DNA of 64,000 nucleotides from an uncultured Planctomycetaceae bacterium (GCA_943787265.1 CALSLT010000030.1:1-64000); one strand, 5' to 3'. Shown: positions 1 through 9,583, numbered from the stretch's first letter. Translations and numbers: made by a program. The notes: a model not told the origin generated them from the sequence alone.

Positions 1-2800
1 CAGTTGTCCTTGACGCGTTCGGCTCGGCCAGTCATTGAGGACGACGGCGACGGAATCCAGCAGACTGGTGTTCCTCGATTTCGATTCAGGAACGGACTTC
101 TTCTTCGATCACTTCTACCCGCAGATCCGAGCGCGACGCGATTCAAATGCGACTGGAAGATGTCTACTCTGAATTCACAGTTCAGTTCACTCAGACACGC
201 CCCATATTTGGACTGTTTTCGACGATCTTTATCAACCAGCCTCCGACTGGCGGCCTGGCTCAAGAGATTGACTTCCGGAACTTGAACCTCGGTCTGAACG
301 CGACAGTCGACGTCAACAATCTCCTCGGTGGTTTCGGAGATCCCCCAGCAACGAGTTCCAACTTCGTCGAACTGACCGCAAAGATTGTCGCGCATGAGCT
401 GGGACATCTGATGGGGCTACGCCATCGCGATGCCTTTGGTCCGATTGGATCGGGCATCGGCTTCCAACCAGGCCGGGCCGCTTACACTCCACCATACCCT
501 GGCCCTGTCGCAGCAAACGAGACCAATCGTCACATAATGGGCTCCCCCGCTGCGACCGGCGAGAGTCTACAAGACGCGATCTCTGGGCAATATTTCGGTG
601 CAAGGTCGGCGGTCAAACTGGCGTTCTTCAGTTTTCAGGGGCAGGTTCTGGGAGAACAGTTTGGCACTCACGACACGCCACTGACCTCGCAACCGATCAC
701 TCTTTCCAACCTGGTCGTCCCCAACACGGAGATGACCGGAAGCCTGGTTGGACTCGAGTTTGACGTTGAAGCCACGGTCGTGACAGGTGCAGTACAAGGT
801 GCTGGCGAAGTGGACGTTTACTCGTTCGATGCGACAGCGGGCCAGGTCCTGAATATGGAATTGATGTCGAGCGTCCTGGCGTCGAGTCCGCTGCCACGGT
901 TCACTCAGGCATTCGACACGATGATTTCTGTGGTTGACGCATCGGGCACCGCAATTCCTTATTACGCCGGCACCGCGATCAACGACAACGAGTTCGAATC
1001 GACAGATTCAATTCTGATCGACCTGATCATCCCAGCGGACGGCACGTACTACATTCAGGTTGAGTCTTCCACGGGGCTGGAAGTCGGGCAGTACGAGCTG
1101 TTCGTTTACAACTTCGAAGCCAACACGCCTGCTGCCGCCCCCGGTGGTGGAACGCTCATTCCTCCCACCGCGAGTGTCACTTTGATCGGTGGTGCGGGAC
1201 CGGATTCGCTTAGCGGCACAGACAACAATGACCTCCTGATCGGCAACGGCGACGCCGACAAGTATCACGGCAGTCCGGCGGAGATGACACCGTCTATGCG
1301 GGCAGCGGTGCGGACTCCGTCGATGGTGGCGATGGAAACGACCGGCTGCTTGGCCAGGGCGGTCGTGACACGATTACCGGCGGCGAAGGAAATGACTTCA
1401 TCGACGGCGGGACAAGCTCCGACTTCATTTACGGAGACGACCTCGCCGGAACATTATCTGGCAACGACACGATTACCGGCTCAGCCGGAGCTGACTTTAT
1501 CGCTGCAGGCATGGGCGACGACATCGTCTACGGCGGCAATGACAACGACACGATCTTTGGCGAAGACGGTCAGGACACGATCTTCGGCCAGGGCGGCGAC
1601 GATGTCATTAATGGTGGAATAGGCGACGACTCAATTGTCTGGAAGCAGGATGGCGCCGACGTGATCGACGGCACTGACGGCCGCGATCAGGTCGAAGTTC
1701 GAGGCACATCCAGCGTCGACACAATTTCGGTCGGACAATCAGGAAGCACGCTGACAGTGACCGGCGGTGGCTCCACCCTCAACCTTCCGAACGCGATGCA
1801 GGACTTCGCTAACGGACTGGAAGAACTTGTGATTAATGGAGCCAACGGTGCCGACGTAATCACAATTGCCGATATCAACAATGTTGGATCGATCCTGATC
1901 ACGGCCAACGGGCAGAATGGCGACGATATCATCAGTGCTGCCGGAGCCATGCTCGGCGTTGCCAACCTTCAACTGGACGGTGGCAATGGCAACGACACTC
2001 TGACCGGTTCCGCCGGAAACGAAACTCTCCGCGGCAGCGCAGGTGATGACTCACTGAGCGGTGGAGATGGTGACGACACACTTATCGGTGGCGACGGCCA
2101 GGACGCACTCAACGGCGACGGCGGGCTCGACATCCTGCAAGGCAACTTCGGCAATGACACGCTCAACGGCGGTGATGGTGACGACACGCTCGAAGGTAAT
2201 GAAGACAGCGACATCCTCAACGGTGCTGCCGGCAACGACTCGATAGAGGGCGGACTTGGCGACGACATTCTCGATGGTAAGAGTGGGAACGACATCCTGC
2301 TCGGCGGGGTCGGCAAAGACATCCTGCTCGGCGGAGCCGGTCACGACACGCTCGACGGCGGCCGAAATCAAGACACGCTGCGAGGCCACAGCGGTCACGA
2401 CAAACTCCGCGGAGATCACGGCAACGATTCAATCTTCGGAGCGGCAGGAAACGACACCATCGACGGTGGCGACGGCGAAGACACCATCGATGCCGGCAGC
2501 GGTAACGACGGAATCGTTGGCGGCAACGGAAATGACCAGATCAACGGGATGGCTGGTAACGACACCATCCTAGGCGGCGATGGCGACGACGCAATCTCTG
2601 GCGGTGCCGCTGCTGACACATTGCTTGGTCAGGACGGCGACGACGGCATGAGCGGCAACGGAAGTTCCGACGTACTTGACGGCGGAGAAGGCGTCAACAA
2701 TCTGTCAGATGCAGACCCACTGGTAGACAGAATCTTTACGTCCGGCATGCCGTTTGAACTAACAACGGAGATTCTTGCGAACGTTGACGCGAGTAACTGA
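1..2800 (+). pseudogene. Secreted matrixin-type zinc metalloprotease with PPC domain and RTX repeats, 5'-truncated and frameshifted
   Basis: This is the 3' portion of a large secreted metalloprotease whose 5' end lies outside the window. The zinc site HELGHLMGLRH (nt 393-425) matches the metzincin pattern HExxHxxGxxH. A region ending near nt 1110 (EVDVYSFDATAGQ to GQYELFVYNF) resembles a bacterial pre-peptidase C-terminal domain, and glycine/aspartate RTX nonapeptides follow. The coding sense changes frame at least twice. Around nt 50-130 sensible protein (LVFLDFDSGTDFFFDHFYP) is in the frame starting at nt 2, and by nt 115-147 it continues in the frame of nt 3 (ERDAIQMRLEDVYSEF). Between nt 1255 and 1277 it shifts again, so the RTX repeats are read in the frame of nt 2 to the TGA at 2798. 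This is either a decaying gene or uncorrected indels. Exact break points cannot be fixed by eye. Confidence 0.8.
1277..2690 (+). repeat. RTX (hemolysin-type) calcium-binding nonapeptide repeat tract
   Basis: About 1.4 kb encodes tandem GGxGxDxUx-type nonapeptides such as GGDGDDTLI, GGDGQDALN and GNDSIEGGLGDD. A less repetitive insert of roughly 100 residues (about nt 1620-1975) interrupts the tract. In known proteins such repeats fold into parallel beta-rolls that bind calcium and often accompany type I secretion. The degenerate GGC-GAC-rich DNA is also a likely place for replication slippage or assembly indels, which may explain the frame change at its 5' edge. Confidence 0.9.
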
Positions 2801-2826
2801 TCGCAACGGCGGCCTGATAAAACATC

Positions 2827-2871
2827 GCGAGCAGCAGCCCCTGGGCATGCTGCTCGCGCCGCTTCTTTTTT
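2827..2871 (+). terminator. Rho-independent terminator after the metalloprotease remnant
   Basis: A 10-bp perfect stem (GCGAGCAGCA at 2827-2836 with TGCTGCTCGC at 2848-2857) is followed by CGCTTCTTTTTT. It sits 26 bp after the stop of the plus-strand gene, between it and the convergent frr. On the minus strand the same stem is followed by TGTTTTATC, so it may also work weakly for the frr operon. Confidence 0.8.
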
Positions 2872-2890
2872 GCTAATCGGTCCGGCGACC

Positions 2891-3451
2891 TTACTCGTCC
2901 ATGATCTGCTTTTCTTTGTCCGCCGCGGCAGAGTTGATCATGCCTTCAAACTTCTTCGTCAACGTCTGAACTTCATCCTTGGTCGTGTCTCGCTGATCTT
3001 CGGACATTGACTTGTCCTTCTCAGCGCTGTCGGCGTGTTTGTTAGCGTCACGACGAATATTGCGAACGGAGACTCGTGAGTCTTCTGCGAACTCTTTCGT
3101 CCTTGAAACGAGCTGTTGCCGACGTTCTCGTGAAAGCGGCGGAACGTTCAGTCGGATGACTCGCCCGTCGGACATTGGAGCCAAACCAACGTCGCTGGAC
3201 TGAATCGCCTTGACGATTTCGTTCATCGTCCCGGCGTCGAATGGGCGGATGAGAATCTGCTGTGGCTCAGGTACCGTGATATTCGCAACCTGCTTCAACG
3301 GAGTCTGCGATCCGTAGTAGTCGATGCGGATCGAGTCAACCAGACCTGGCGTTGCTCGGCCAGTACGAAGGCCCGTCAACTGTTCGGTGAATACGGTGAC
3401 TGCTTTTTCCATTCGCTCTTCGGCGTCGAGAAGAATTTCGTCAGCGTCCAT
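2891..3451 (-). CDS. frr: Ribosome recycling factor
   Basis: The 186-residue product has the usual length and conserved blocks of ribosome recycling factor: GLRTGRATPGLVD, a PLKQVANITVPEP segment, IRLNVPPLSRERRQ and a charged C-terminal helix. With EF-G it splits post-termination ribosomes into subunits in the cytoplasm. The ATG at 3451 is preceded by AAGGA at an 8-9 nt distance. It is the last gene of the operon rpsB-tsf-pyrH-frr, 151 bp downstream of pyrH. Nothing in the protein is unusual, and the assignment is close to certain. Confidence 0.97.
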   Translation of the reverse strand: MDADEILLDAEERMEKAVTVFTEQLTGLRTGRATPGLVDSIRIDYYGSQTPLKQVANITVPEPQQILIRPFDAGTMNEIVKAIQSSDVGLAPMSDGRVIRLNVPPLSRERRQQLVSRTKEFAEDSRVSVRNIRRDANKHADSAEKDKSMSEDQRDTTKDEVQTLTKKFEGMINSAAADKEKQIMDE

Positions 3452-3602
3452 GATGTATTCCTTGCACGTTTTCGATTTCGAAAGATGTTGGATTGTGAGA
3501 GTGTTTGACTAACCGCGGCTGAATTGTTGCTGCCGGCACGGCAAGGTTCAACGCCGCGAAGCGTAAATGGTCGGCTCCGCAACGTGAGAACAAGGCTGAT
3601 CG

Positions 3603-4352
3603 TTAACCAACGCGTGTGCCGATTTTCTCGCCAGCAACGACGCGTTCCAGATTGCCTTCCTTCTGATAGTTGAAGACGACGATCGGGATGTTCTGCTCCA
3701 TGCAGTGGTGCATGGCTTGAGCGTCCATGACCTTCAAATCCTGCTTCAGCACTTCCTGGAACGAAATATCGGAGTACTTGACCGCGTGTGGATTCTTCTC
3801 GGGATCGTCCGAGTAAATACCGTCGACACGCGTTGCCTTGAGAACGACGTCCGCTTCAATTTCTCGAGCCCGAAGTGCGGCTGCGGTATCTGTTGTCACG
3901 AACGGGCTGCCGGTTCCGGCGGCCAGAATAACAACGCGGCCTTTCTCGAGATGCCTGACACAGCGACGGCGGATGAACGGCTCCGCAACACCTTCCATTC
4001 GGATGGCCGTCTGCAATCGCGTTGGCACGCCCGCGTTTTCCAGAGCGTCCTGCAGAGCGAGCCCATTAATACACGTTGCCAGCATGCCCATGTAGTGAGC
4101 GGTCGGCGGGTTGATCGTTGCACTGAATGCCGCAAAATCGCGACCGCGAAGAATGTTTCCGCCACCGCAGACAATGGCGACTTCCACGCCGGTATCGTGG
4201 ATGCGACGAATTTGTTGAGAGACGCTGGAGACCTCGGCCATCGTGATGCCGGATTCGCCGCTACGACAGAAACTGTTGCCGCTAAGTTTGAGCAGCACTC
4301 GCTTGTAGGTCGCTCCTGAACTCTCGGAAGAAGGGCTTTCCGACTCAGACAT
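3603..4352 (-). CDS. pyrH: UMP kinase
   Basis: This 249-residue amino-acid-kinase-family protein phosphorylates UMP to UDP in pyrimidine nucleotide synthesis. Recognisable blocks are the N-terminal LLKLSGNSF strand-loop (usually LKLSGE), GGGNILRG, the nucleotide-site segment GTGSPFVTTDTAAALRA, KATRVDGIYSDDPEKNP and a C-terminal MDAQAM segment. The ATG at 4352 has GGAG 8 nt upstream. A roughly 15-residue Ser/Glu-rich extension precedes the kinase core. It lies third in the rpsB-tsf-pyrH-frr operon, and the 183-bp gap from tsf holds a strong hairpin. Confidence 0.96.
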   Translation of the reverse strand: MSESESPSSESSGATYKRVLLKLSGNSFCRSGESGITMAEVSSVSQQIRRIHDTGVEVAIVCGGGNILRGRDFAAFSATINPPTAHYMGMLATCINGLALQDALENAGVPTRLQTAIRMEGVAEPFIRRRCVRHLEKGRVVILAAGTGSPFVTTDTAAALRAREIEADVVLKATRVDGIYSDDPEKNPHAVKYSDISFQEVLKQDLKVMDAQAMHHCMEQNIPIVVFNYQKEGNLERVVAGEKIGTRVG

Positions 4353-4452
4353 CGTTCATCTCCGGTGTAAGAATCCGTTCTCGACGCCGTCGTTCGCGCC
4401 GCTTGTGCGAAGGTTAGCGAGATGATCGACGAAGGCCAGTGACCCTACGAAA

Positions 4453-4485
4453 CGAGGGGCAGAAGATCAGATCTCCTGCCCCTCG
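4453..4485 (-). promoter_or_regulatory. Hairpin in the tsf-pyrH gap
   Basis: An inverted repeat with arms CGAGGGGCAG (4453-4462) and CTGCCCCTCG (4476-4485) extends inward through a further AGATC/GATCT-like pairing. In the operon (minus) direction it is followed by TTTCG, too short for a classical terminator. It could act as a partial terminator, an mRNA end-stabilising structure or a processing site that sets the ratio of tsf to pyrH-frr transcript. Confidence 0.55.
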
Positions 4486-4535
4486 AATTCGATTGAGCTT
4501 GGCCAGCGACACCGTTCAGGCATCACCGCAGGGCA

Positions 4536-5372
4536 CTAGTTACCCAGTGCCCAACGTGTGAAGCCAACTGCTTTGTAGCCAGATTCGGCAAGTGCCTGGC
4601 TGACCGTTTTTGAGTCGTCTTTGGCGAACGCCTGGTAAGTCAGCACGCCTTGATCAACGTAGTAATTCTTCATTCGACCATCGACGATTTTGTCGACGAT
4701 GTTGTCCGGCTTGCCAGAAGCTTTTGCTTCTTCGGTCAGCCTCGCTCGTTCGGCATCGACATCTGCTTGAGACAGGTTGTCAGTGGTACAGAATGCCGGG
4801 CTCAACGCAGTGATGTGCATCGCGACGTCACGCAACAGTGCCGGATTAGAAGTTTCACCTTCAGCCTGGAACAGAGCTCCGTTTTTACCATCGTGGTGAA
4901 CGTAGCCGTTAACCGGTCCAGCAACGCGAGCGAGTCGTCCAACGACGATTTTCTCACGAATCTGGTTCGTCATCTCTTCCCAGACGTCCTGCAATGTCTT
5001 GCCGTCAACTTCTGGAGCAGGCTGGCTGAGCAGTTCTTCTGCTGTTGCAGCACCTGGGCCGTTCAACAATTGATCTGCACACTGGCGAGCAAAGGCCTGG
5101 AATTCTTCGCTGGACGCAACCGGAGCCGATTCGCACTGAACTTCGACCATCGCTCCTTCACTGCCGTCTTCCTTGATGGCCGTTTGGATGAGTCCTTCAG
5201 TTGTCTCATTATCTGCTCGTTTGAGCTGAATCTTTTTAAACTGCTCTCGGAGGATCTCAATGGCTTTTTCTTCGTCGCCATCAGCGGCAACGAGTGCCTT
5301 TTTGCAGTCCATCATCGGGAGTGTTGTTTTTTCACGCAGCGCCTTAACGGCGGCGGCTGTTACTGCAGCCAT
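4536..5372 (-). CDS. tsf: Translation elongation factor Ts
   Basis: The 278-residue product is the nucleotide exchange factor for EF-Tu. The N-terminal UBA-like domain (VKALREKTTLPMMDCKKAL) contains the conserved TxxPMMDCK signature, and the dimerisation domain ends with the KPDNIVDKIVDGRMKNYY block. I place the start at 5372, where ATGGCTGCAGTA follows AAAGGAA 8 nt upstream. The reading frame stays open back to the rpsB stop, but those 69 extra codons show no family similarity and overlap an intergenic hairpin. It is co-directional with rpsB and pyrH in the usual order. Confidence 0.96.
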   Translation of the reverse strand: MAAVTAAAVKALREKTTLPMMDCKKALVAADGDEEKAIEILREQFKKIQLKRADNETTEGLIQTAIKEDGSEGAMVEVQCESAPVASSEEFQAFARQCADQLLNGPGAATAEELLSQPAPEVDGKTLQDVWEEMTNQIREKIVVGRLARVAGPVNGYVHHDGKNGALFQAEGETSNPALLRDVAMHITALSPAFCTTDNLSQADVDAERARLTEEAKASGKPDNIVDKIVDGRMKNYYVDQGVLTYQAFAKDDSKTVSQALAESGYKAVGFTRWALGN

Positions 5373-5530
5373 GTCGAATTTCCTTTTGCTGGTTATCGGT
5401 TGAAAGGTGGAGAGTGCCGCTCCGAGCAGAATCCCTTCCGGTACGGCAGCACGGGTATGAGCAACTTGAACTCTCGGCGACCTCGCAGTCGCCATCAGAC
5501 ACAAAGAAGTCCATCGGAGTTCAGAAGCCA

Positions 5531-5560
5531 GCAACTCGGCGACAATCTTCGCCGAGTTGC
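5531..5560 (-). promoter_or_regulatory. Perfect 12-bp hairpin in the rpsB-tsf gap
   Basis: The arms GCAACTCGGCGA (5531-5542) and TCGCCGAGTTGC (5549-5560) pair perfectly around a 6-nt loop. It starts 20 bp downstream of the rpsB stop. No U-tract follows in the operon direction. Several bacteria place a regulatory or attenuating structure in the rpsB-tsf spacer, so a role in uncoupling S2 from EF-Ts expression is reasonable but unproven. Confidence 0.6.
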
Positions 5561-5579
5561 GGCCAAATCTATTGAGCAA

Positions 5580-6323
5580 TTACAGGCTTGGAACGGCCTT
5601 TGGTTCTTCTTCAACGGCTTCCGCTTTGTCGGCCTGCGGCAATGTGCCACGACCTTCGTTGATGCCGGCGACGAGCTGTTCCAGGATAAGACGGATTGAT
5701 CGAATGCTGTCATCGTTGCCTGGAATCGGCAGGTCGACAGAATCCGGATCAGAATCTGTATCGATCAGAGCGACGACTTTCACGCCCATGAGTTTGCACT
5801 CGTGGATGCAGTTCTTTTCAGCCTTCGGATCAATCACAACAACCGCTTCAGGAATTCGGTTCATGTTCCGAATGCCTTCGAGGTTTCGTTTGACCTTCTT
5901 GAACTCGCGACGCAGCGTCGACTGTCGCTTTTTGGAGTATCCGGCCAGTTCTCCGCTTGTTTCGAGGTTTTCCAGCTCTTCCAGCCGCTTCAATCGGCCG
6001 CGAATGGTTCGGAAGTTGGTCAACATTCCGCCGAGCCAGCGTTCTGAGACGTATGGCATTCCGCTTGCTGCTGCGGCTTCCATAACCGGCTCAGCCGCCT
6101 GTCGCTTCGTGCCGACAAAAACGATCAGGCTTCCCTGCGAGGCGACCTTTTTCAGGTACTGCTGTGCTCGCATGAGCCCGCGGACTGTCTCTTTAATATC
6201 AATGATGTGAATCAGGTTGCGGCGACCATAAATGTAGGGACGCATCTTTGGATTCCATCGACTCGTGCGGTGTCCGAAATGAACACCAGCTTCAAGCATC
6301 TCCTTAACGTTAATCTTCAGCAT
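5580..6323 (-). CDS. rpsB: 30S ribosomal protein S2
   Basis: This 247-residue product is ribosomal protein S2, a surface protein of the 30S subunit needed for S1 binding. Clear family blocks are MLEAGVHFGHRTSRWNPKM, YIYGRRNLIHIIDI, the FVGTKRQA loop, the WLGGMLTNF segment and the IPGNDDSIRSI region. The chosen ATG at 6323 is preceded by AAAGGAT about 9 nt upstream; a 17-codon upstream extension lacks similarity. It is the promoter-proximal gene of rpsB-tsf-pyrH-frr, and its acidic C-terminal tail (EAVEEEPKAVPSL) is family-variable. Confidence 0.97.
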   Translation of the reverse strand: MLKINVKEMLEAGVHFGHRTSRWNPKMRPYIYGRRNLIHIIDIKETVRGLMRAQQYLKKVASQGSLIVFVGTKRQAAEPVMEAAAASGMPYVSERWLGGMLTNFRTIRGRLKRLEELENLETSGELAGYSKKRQSTLRREFKKVKRNLEGIRNMNRIPEAVVVIDPKAEKNCIHECKLMGVKVVALIDTDSDPDSVDLPIPGNDDSIRSIRLILEQLVAGINEGRGTLPQADKAEAVEEEPKAVPSL

Positions 6324-6821
6324 CAAATCATCCTTTGCCGTTATCCGGCCGCAACGATTTCGTCGCGTGTTCACACTTCGTCCGGGAGAGAAACCGACGA
6401 GGCTTCCGTCCCACTCTTATCCACCGATTGTGGACAAACGATGTCCAGAAAACGGAGCCGGAACCCAAGTGAAAGTCTCTGGTACCAGCCAACGAATCTC
6501 GCGAACCTCTGAATCAAAGGTTCGGCAACGAAACTCGTCGAAGAAGAGCAGAAGCGTTGTGGTCATCCACGAAAGCGACTTCTGAATTCACCGTCCGCCA
6601 CGGCGGCAGACGAATCGCGGCAAATGCTAGCCACATCAATACTTTGCGTCAAACGTCGACTCCAACGGCCCGGTGCCTGGCAAGAGGTTCAGGAAGGTCA
6701 CCGGTGCCGACCTTTTGACTCAGCGGCGGCGTGATGATAAAGCGGCTGCATTGCCCGCAGACGATCCGGAACGTGTACCGGAACGAGAACTAATTATCGG
6801 CTTCTTCGACGGAGTTCTGAA
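6324..6821. other. Divergent intergenic region (rpsB operon / epimerase)
   Basis: About 500 bp separate the rpsB start from the plus-strand epimerase-fold gene, so promoters for both directions should lie here. I see only a short inverted repeat (GAACCT at 6503-6508 with AGGTTC at 6518-6523) and a duplicated CCGGTGCC. No convincing gene, tRNA or riboswitch is visible. Confidence 0.5.
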
Positions 6822-8015
6822 ATGCCCGTTCAACGAATTATTCTGACAGATACGGACTCCGGCGAAGTTCTGAAGACCGGCCGCGTGGATGCGTCATCCG
6901 GCGTCGCACTTTCCGGAGCCGCTGACTGGTCGATCTCTAAACGGACGCTCAGCGGCGGGCCGTCGGACGGTGTCGACGTTGTCGATCTGAACAATGGCGA
7001 ACTGTCGATGTCGATTCTGCCGACGCGGGGCATGGGATTATGGCAAGGTTCATATCACGGAATCCCGATCGGTTGGAATTCGCCAGTCGCTCGGCCAGTT
7101 CACCCCAGCCTGGTGAATCTTGAAGCTCGCGGCGGGCTAGGTTGGCTCGGAGGCTTCAATGAGCTGATGTGCCGTTGCGGTCTTTCGTTCAACGGCCCAC
7201 CAGGCATCGATCGCGTTGTCGACGAAAATGGAAACGCCACTGAATCTGAACTCACTCTTCACGGCAAAGTCGCCAACATTCCGGCACATCACGTGTCTGT
7301 TGAGATTTCGGACGAGGGGCCAGGAACGCTCAGCGTCACCGGAGTCGTCGAGGAAACGATGATGTTTGCCCCGGCTCTGCGGCTTACGTCCACCGTGTCG
7401 ACCGAAGCCGGCTCAAACGGCATCACCGTGAAGGATGTCGTCACAAATATTGGAGGGCAGCCGGCCGAGCTGCAGATGCTCTATCACACAAACATTGGCC
7501 GACCGTTCCTCGGCGAAGGCTCGAAGTTTGTCGCGCCGGTCGCCGAAGTCGCTCCGCGAGACGCACATTCCGCGAAAGGTCTGGACTCGTTCGACCAGTA
7601 CGGGGGTCCGGTCGCCGGTCTTCCCGAAGAAGCCTTCTTCTTCGAACTGATCAGCGACTGGAAAGAACAAACTCAGGTGCTGCTGAAAAACGCCGAAGGC
7701 GACCGAGGCCTCAGCATGAGCTTCTCGACGAAACAGCTTCCGTGCTTCACCCTTTGGAAGAACACCCAGGCAGAAGCCGACGGTTATGTAACCGGTCTGG
7801 AGCCCGGCACAAACCTGCCTAACCTGAAAACGTTCGAGCGAGAACGCGGCCGCGTCATCACGCTCGCTCCGGGCGAGTCCTACGAAACGAGCTTCGAACT
7901 CCGGGTCCACGACACTCCCGAAGGCATCGCTCAAACGGAAAAGCAAATCCGAGCGTTGCAGACTTCGCACCCACAACGCCACGAAACTCCGATCGATCGT
8001 TTCTCGCCAAGTTGA
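6822..8015 (+). CDS. DUF4432-type aldose 1-epimerase-superfamily protein
   Basis: The 397-residue cytoplasmic protein has no signal peptide. Its segments ILPTRGMGLWQGSYHGIPIGWNSPV, GGLGWLGGFNELMCRCGL, LHGKVANIPAHHVSVE and LYHTNIGRPFLGEGSKF resemble the DUF4432 branch of the galactose-mutarotase-like fold. Members have an elongated beta-sandwich and are thought to bind or epimerise sugars. Candidate catalytic residues are the histidines in LHGKV and LYHTN and the late acidic YVTGLEPGTNLPN segment. The specific sugar cannot be read from sequence. It stands alone, with its stop 3 bp from the convergent pseudopilin gene. Confidence 0.8.
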   Translation: MPVQRIILTDTDSGEVLKTGRVDASSGVALSGAADWSISKRTLSGGPSDGVDVVDLNNGELSMSILPTRGMGLWQGSYHGIPIGWNSPVARPVHPSLVNLEARGGLGWLGGFNELMCRCGLSFNGPPGIDRVVDENGNATESELTLHGKVANIPAHHVSVEISDEGPGTLSVTGVVEETMMFAPALRLTSTVSTEAGSNGITVKDVVTNIGGQPAELQMLYHTNIGRPFLGEGSKFVAPVAEVAPRDAHSAKGLDSFDQYGGPVAGLPEEAFFFELISDWKEQTQVLLKNAEGDRGLSMSFSTKQLPCFTLWKNTQAEADGYVTGLEPGTNLPNLKTFERERGRVITLAPGESYETSFELRVHDTPEGIAQTEKQIRALQTSHPQRHETPIDRFSPS

Positions 8016-8018
8016 TCG

Positions 8019-8501
8019 TCAGTCTTCAAGAATGAAATTCAGATGGCGGCTGCCGTGCTTGCGGATCGAACCTGTCGCCAGGTTTCCGTCGTCGTACTTC
8101 TGGTCGATCGCCAGCCAGACATCCGCATCATAGTTATTGTCGCGAATGGACATCGCTGCCGTGGCTCCATAGCCATTGTTCCAGTCGTAAACTCCGCCAA
8201 TCGGGACATCGTTCTCAAAGACGTTTGAGCGGAGGTATGGTTCCAGCTCCGGCGGCATCTGACCATTGTTGACGTCATCGGGCCAGTATCCGTTTTTCGC
8301 ATGGAAGTACTGAGCCGCGCGTTGAGCAGCCTGAACGCTGGTGACAGTCGTTTCGATTCGCGCATCGTCAGTCCACGATGCCATGCGCGGAGCCGCAACT
8401 GATCCAATAATTCCCAGGACCAGAACGACGACCACCAGCTCGACCAACGTGAATCCACGCTGACCGCAATTGTGTGAACGTTGTCTGTGCTGGCGACGCA
8501 T
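8019..8501 (-). CDS. Type II secretion-like pseudopilin (GspG-like)
   Basis: This 160-residue protein begins with a basic leader and a class III prepilin peptidase site, G16/F17 followed by TLVELVVVVLVLGIIG, with the conserved Glu at mature position 5. The hydrophobic alpha-1 helix and the segment RAAQYFHAKNGYWPDDVN resemble GspG-type major pseudopilins of planctomycetes. It should be processed by prepilin peptidase and sit in the inner membrane before assembly. No other secretion or pilus genes are adjacent, so this is an orphan copy. The ATG at 8501 has only a weak GGAA-type ribosome site. Confidence 0.8.
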   Translation of the reverse strand: MRRQHRQRSHNCGQRGFTLVELVVVVLVLGIIGSVAAPRMASWTDDARIETTVTSVQAAQRAAQYFHAKNGYWPDDVNNGQMPPELEPYLRSNVFENDVPIGGVYDWNNGYGATAAMSIRDNNYDADVWLAIDQKYDDGNLATGSIRKHGSRHLNFILED

Positions 8502-8737
8502 AGCTGGTTCCGACCGAGAAGTGTCCCGACCAACCTAGCTCGCCTTCGGTCAGCTCGTCGGACGGCAGTTTGACGCAAACACGCCTTTCGGGAGGCATTT
8601 CACGGTTGCACCCGGCCGAGCTGCCATGCAGCCACAACCTGTCAAACCGGTCGGTGCAATGCGAGCCTGTCTGCCAAGGATCGACGACGTTCTTTAACGT
8701 TCGAAACGTTGCGTCTGGGCCTCTGCCAAGTCCCGAA

Positions 8738-9583
8738 CTATCTGGCTGCCGTGTGTTTCGTGAAGAACTCAACAATCGGAGTCGGATCTTTCAGTGCATG
8801 CGGGTGATGTCCGACACCCGGCTTCGCGATGACTTGAATGCTCCCACCGAGAGCCTTGTAGCGAGCCTCGATGATCGCCGAATTCTCTTCGACAGGTACA
8901 ACAACATCTGCGGCACCCACAACGTGAAGAATCGGAATCTCTGCGTCGGCAAGCCGCTTCAACTGATCGACCGGGTTGCCTTTGTACTTCAACGCCTGTT
9001 CGTCGGTCAGGCCGTACGCCTTCAGGCATGCCTGCCACGCTCCACCACCGCCCTTTCCTTTGCCCTTGCCGCCTGGCCAACTCTTGAAGTCGCACACCGG
9101 CGCATCGCCGTAAAGACAAGCGACCTTTTTGGGGTTGGCGGCTGCCCAGTTGTAAATGATCAGCCCGCCACGACTCATTCCTTCCAGAGCGACCTTCTTC
9201 GCAAACCCATGCTTCGTCGTCAGCAACTCGTAAAACGCATCCCAATGTTTGACGGCCTGAGGATTCCCAAACAGGTTTCCAACGTCGCAGTAAGCAATGT
9301 GGTATCCGCGTTTCAGCATCTCAACATCGGCCTGCGGCTCATGCCCGAAGAACCTCGCCCGCCAGACCCACGGATTCCCGTCGGCAGCCTTCTCCGGCGA
9401 CACGACAATGCATCCTCGCCCATCGACCTTAAAATCGTTCCGAACGAAGCCATGCCACTTCGACTCTTTCCCGGAAAAGCTCGACTCGGACAGAGCGACT
9501 TGCGATATCACACTGCAAATCAGCGCCGCGCCGAAAAGAGCAAAGACCGGCCGACCAACCAGACGCATAAATCGATGGGGCAT
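8738..9583 (-). CDS. Secreted alpha/beta hydrolase
   Basis: The 281-residue protein has an N-terminal hydrophobic signal segment (about residues 9-33), then an alpha/beta-hydrolase core. The nucleophile motif is GMSRG with Ser137, the acid probably the Asp in VVGAADVVVP, and the base a His in GVGHHPHAL, giving a complete Ser-Asp-His triad. Members near dienelactone hydrolase and prolyl oligopeptidase look like this and act on esters or acyl groups; the substrate is unknown. I chose ATG 9583 because AGGAT lies about 8 nt upstream, whereas ATG 9568 has none. A low-complexity GGKGKGKGGGG loop precedes the tryptophan in AWQACLK. Confidence 0.8.
   Translation of the reverse strand: MPHRFMRLVGRPVFALFGAALICSVISQVALSESSFSGKESKWHGFVRNDFKVDGRGCIVVSPEKAADGNPWVWRARFFGHEPQADVEMLKRGYHIAYCDVGNLFGNPQAVKHWDAFYELLTTKHGFAKKVALEGMSRGGLIIYNWAAANPKKVACLYGDAPVCDFKSWPGGKGKGKGGGGAWQACLKAYGLTDEQALKYKGNPVDQLKRLADAEIPILHVVGAADVVVPVEENSAIIEARYKALGGSIQVIAKPGVGHHPHALKDPTPIVEFFTKHTAAR

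Noticed and set aside
1969..2619. Minus-strand frames of Ser/Pro/Leu repeats opposite the RTX tract
   Set aside because: They are the antisense of the GGC-GAC RTX repeats, not a repeat protein.
5373..5579. Extended N-terminus of EF-Ts back to the rpsB stop
   Set aside because: No similarity to the family, and the segment holds a 12-bp intergenic hairpin; ATG 5372 has a good ribosome site.
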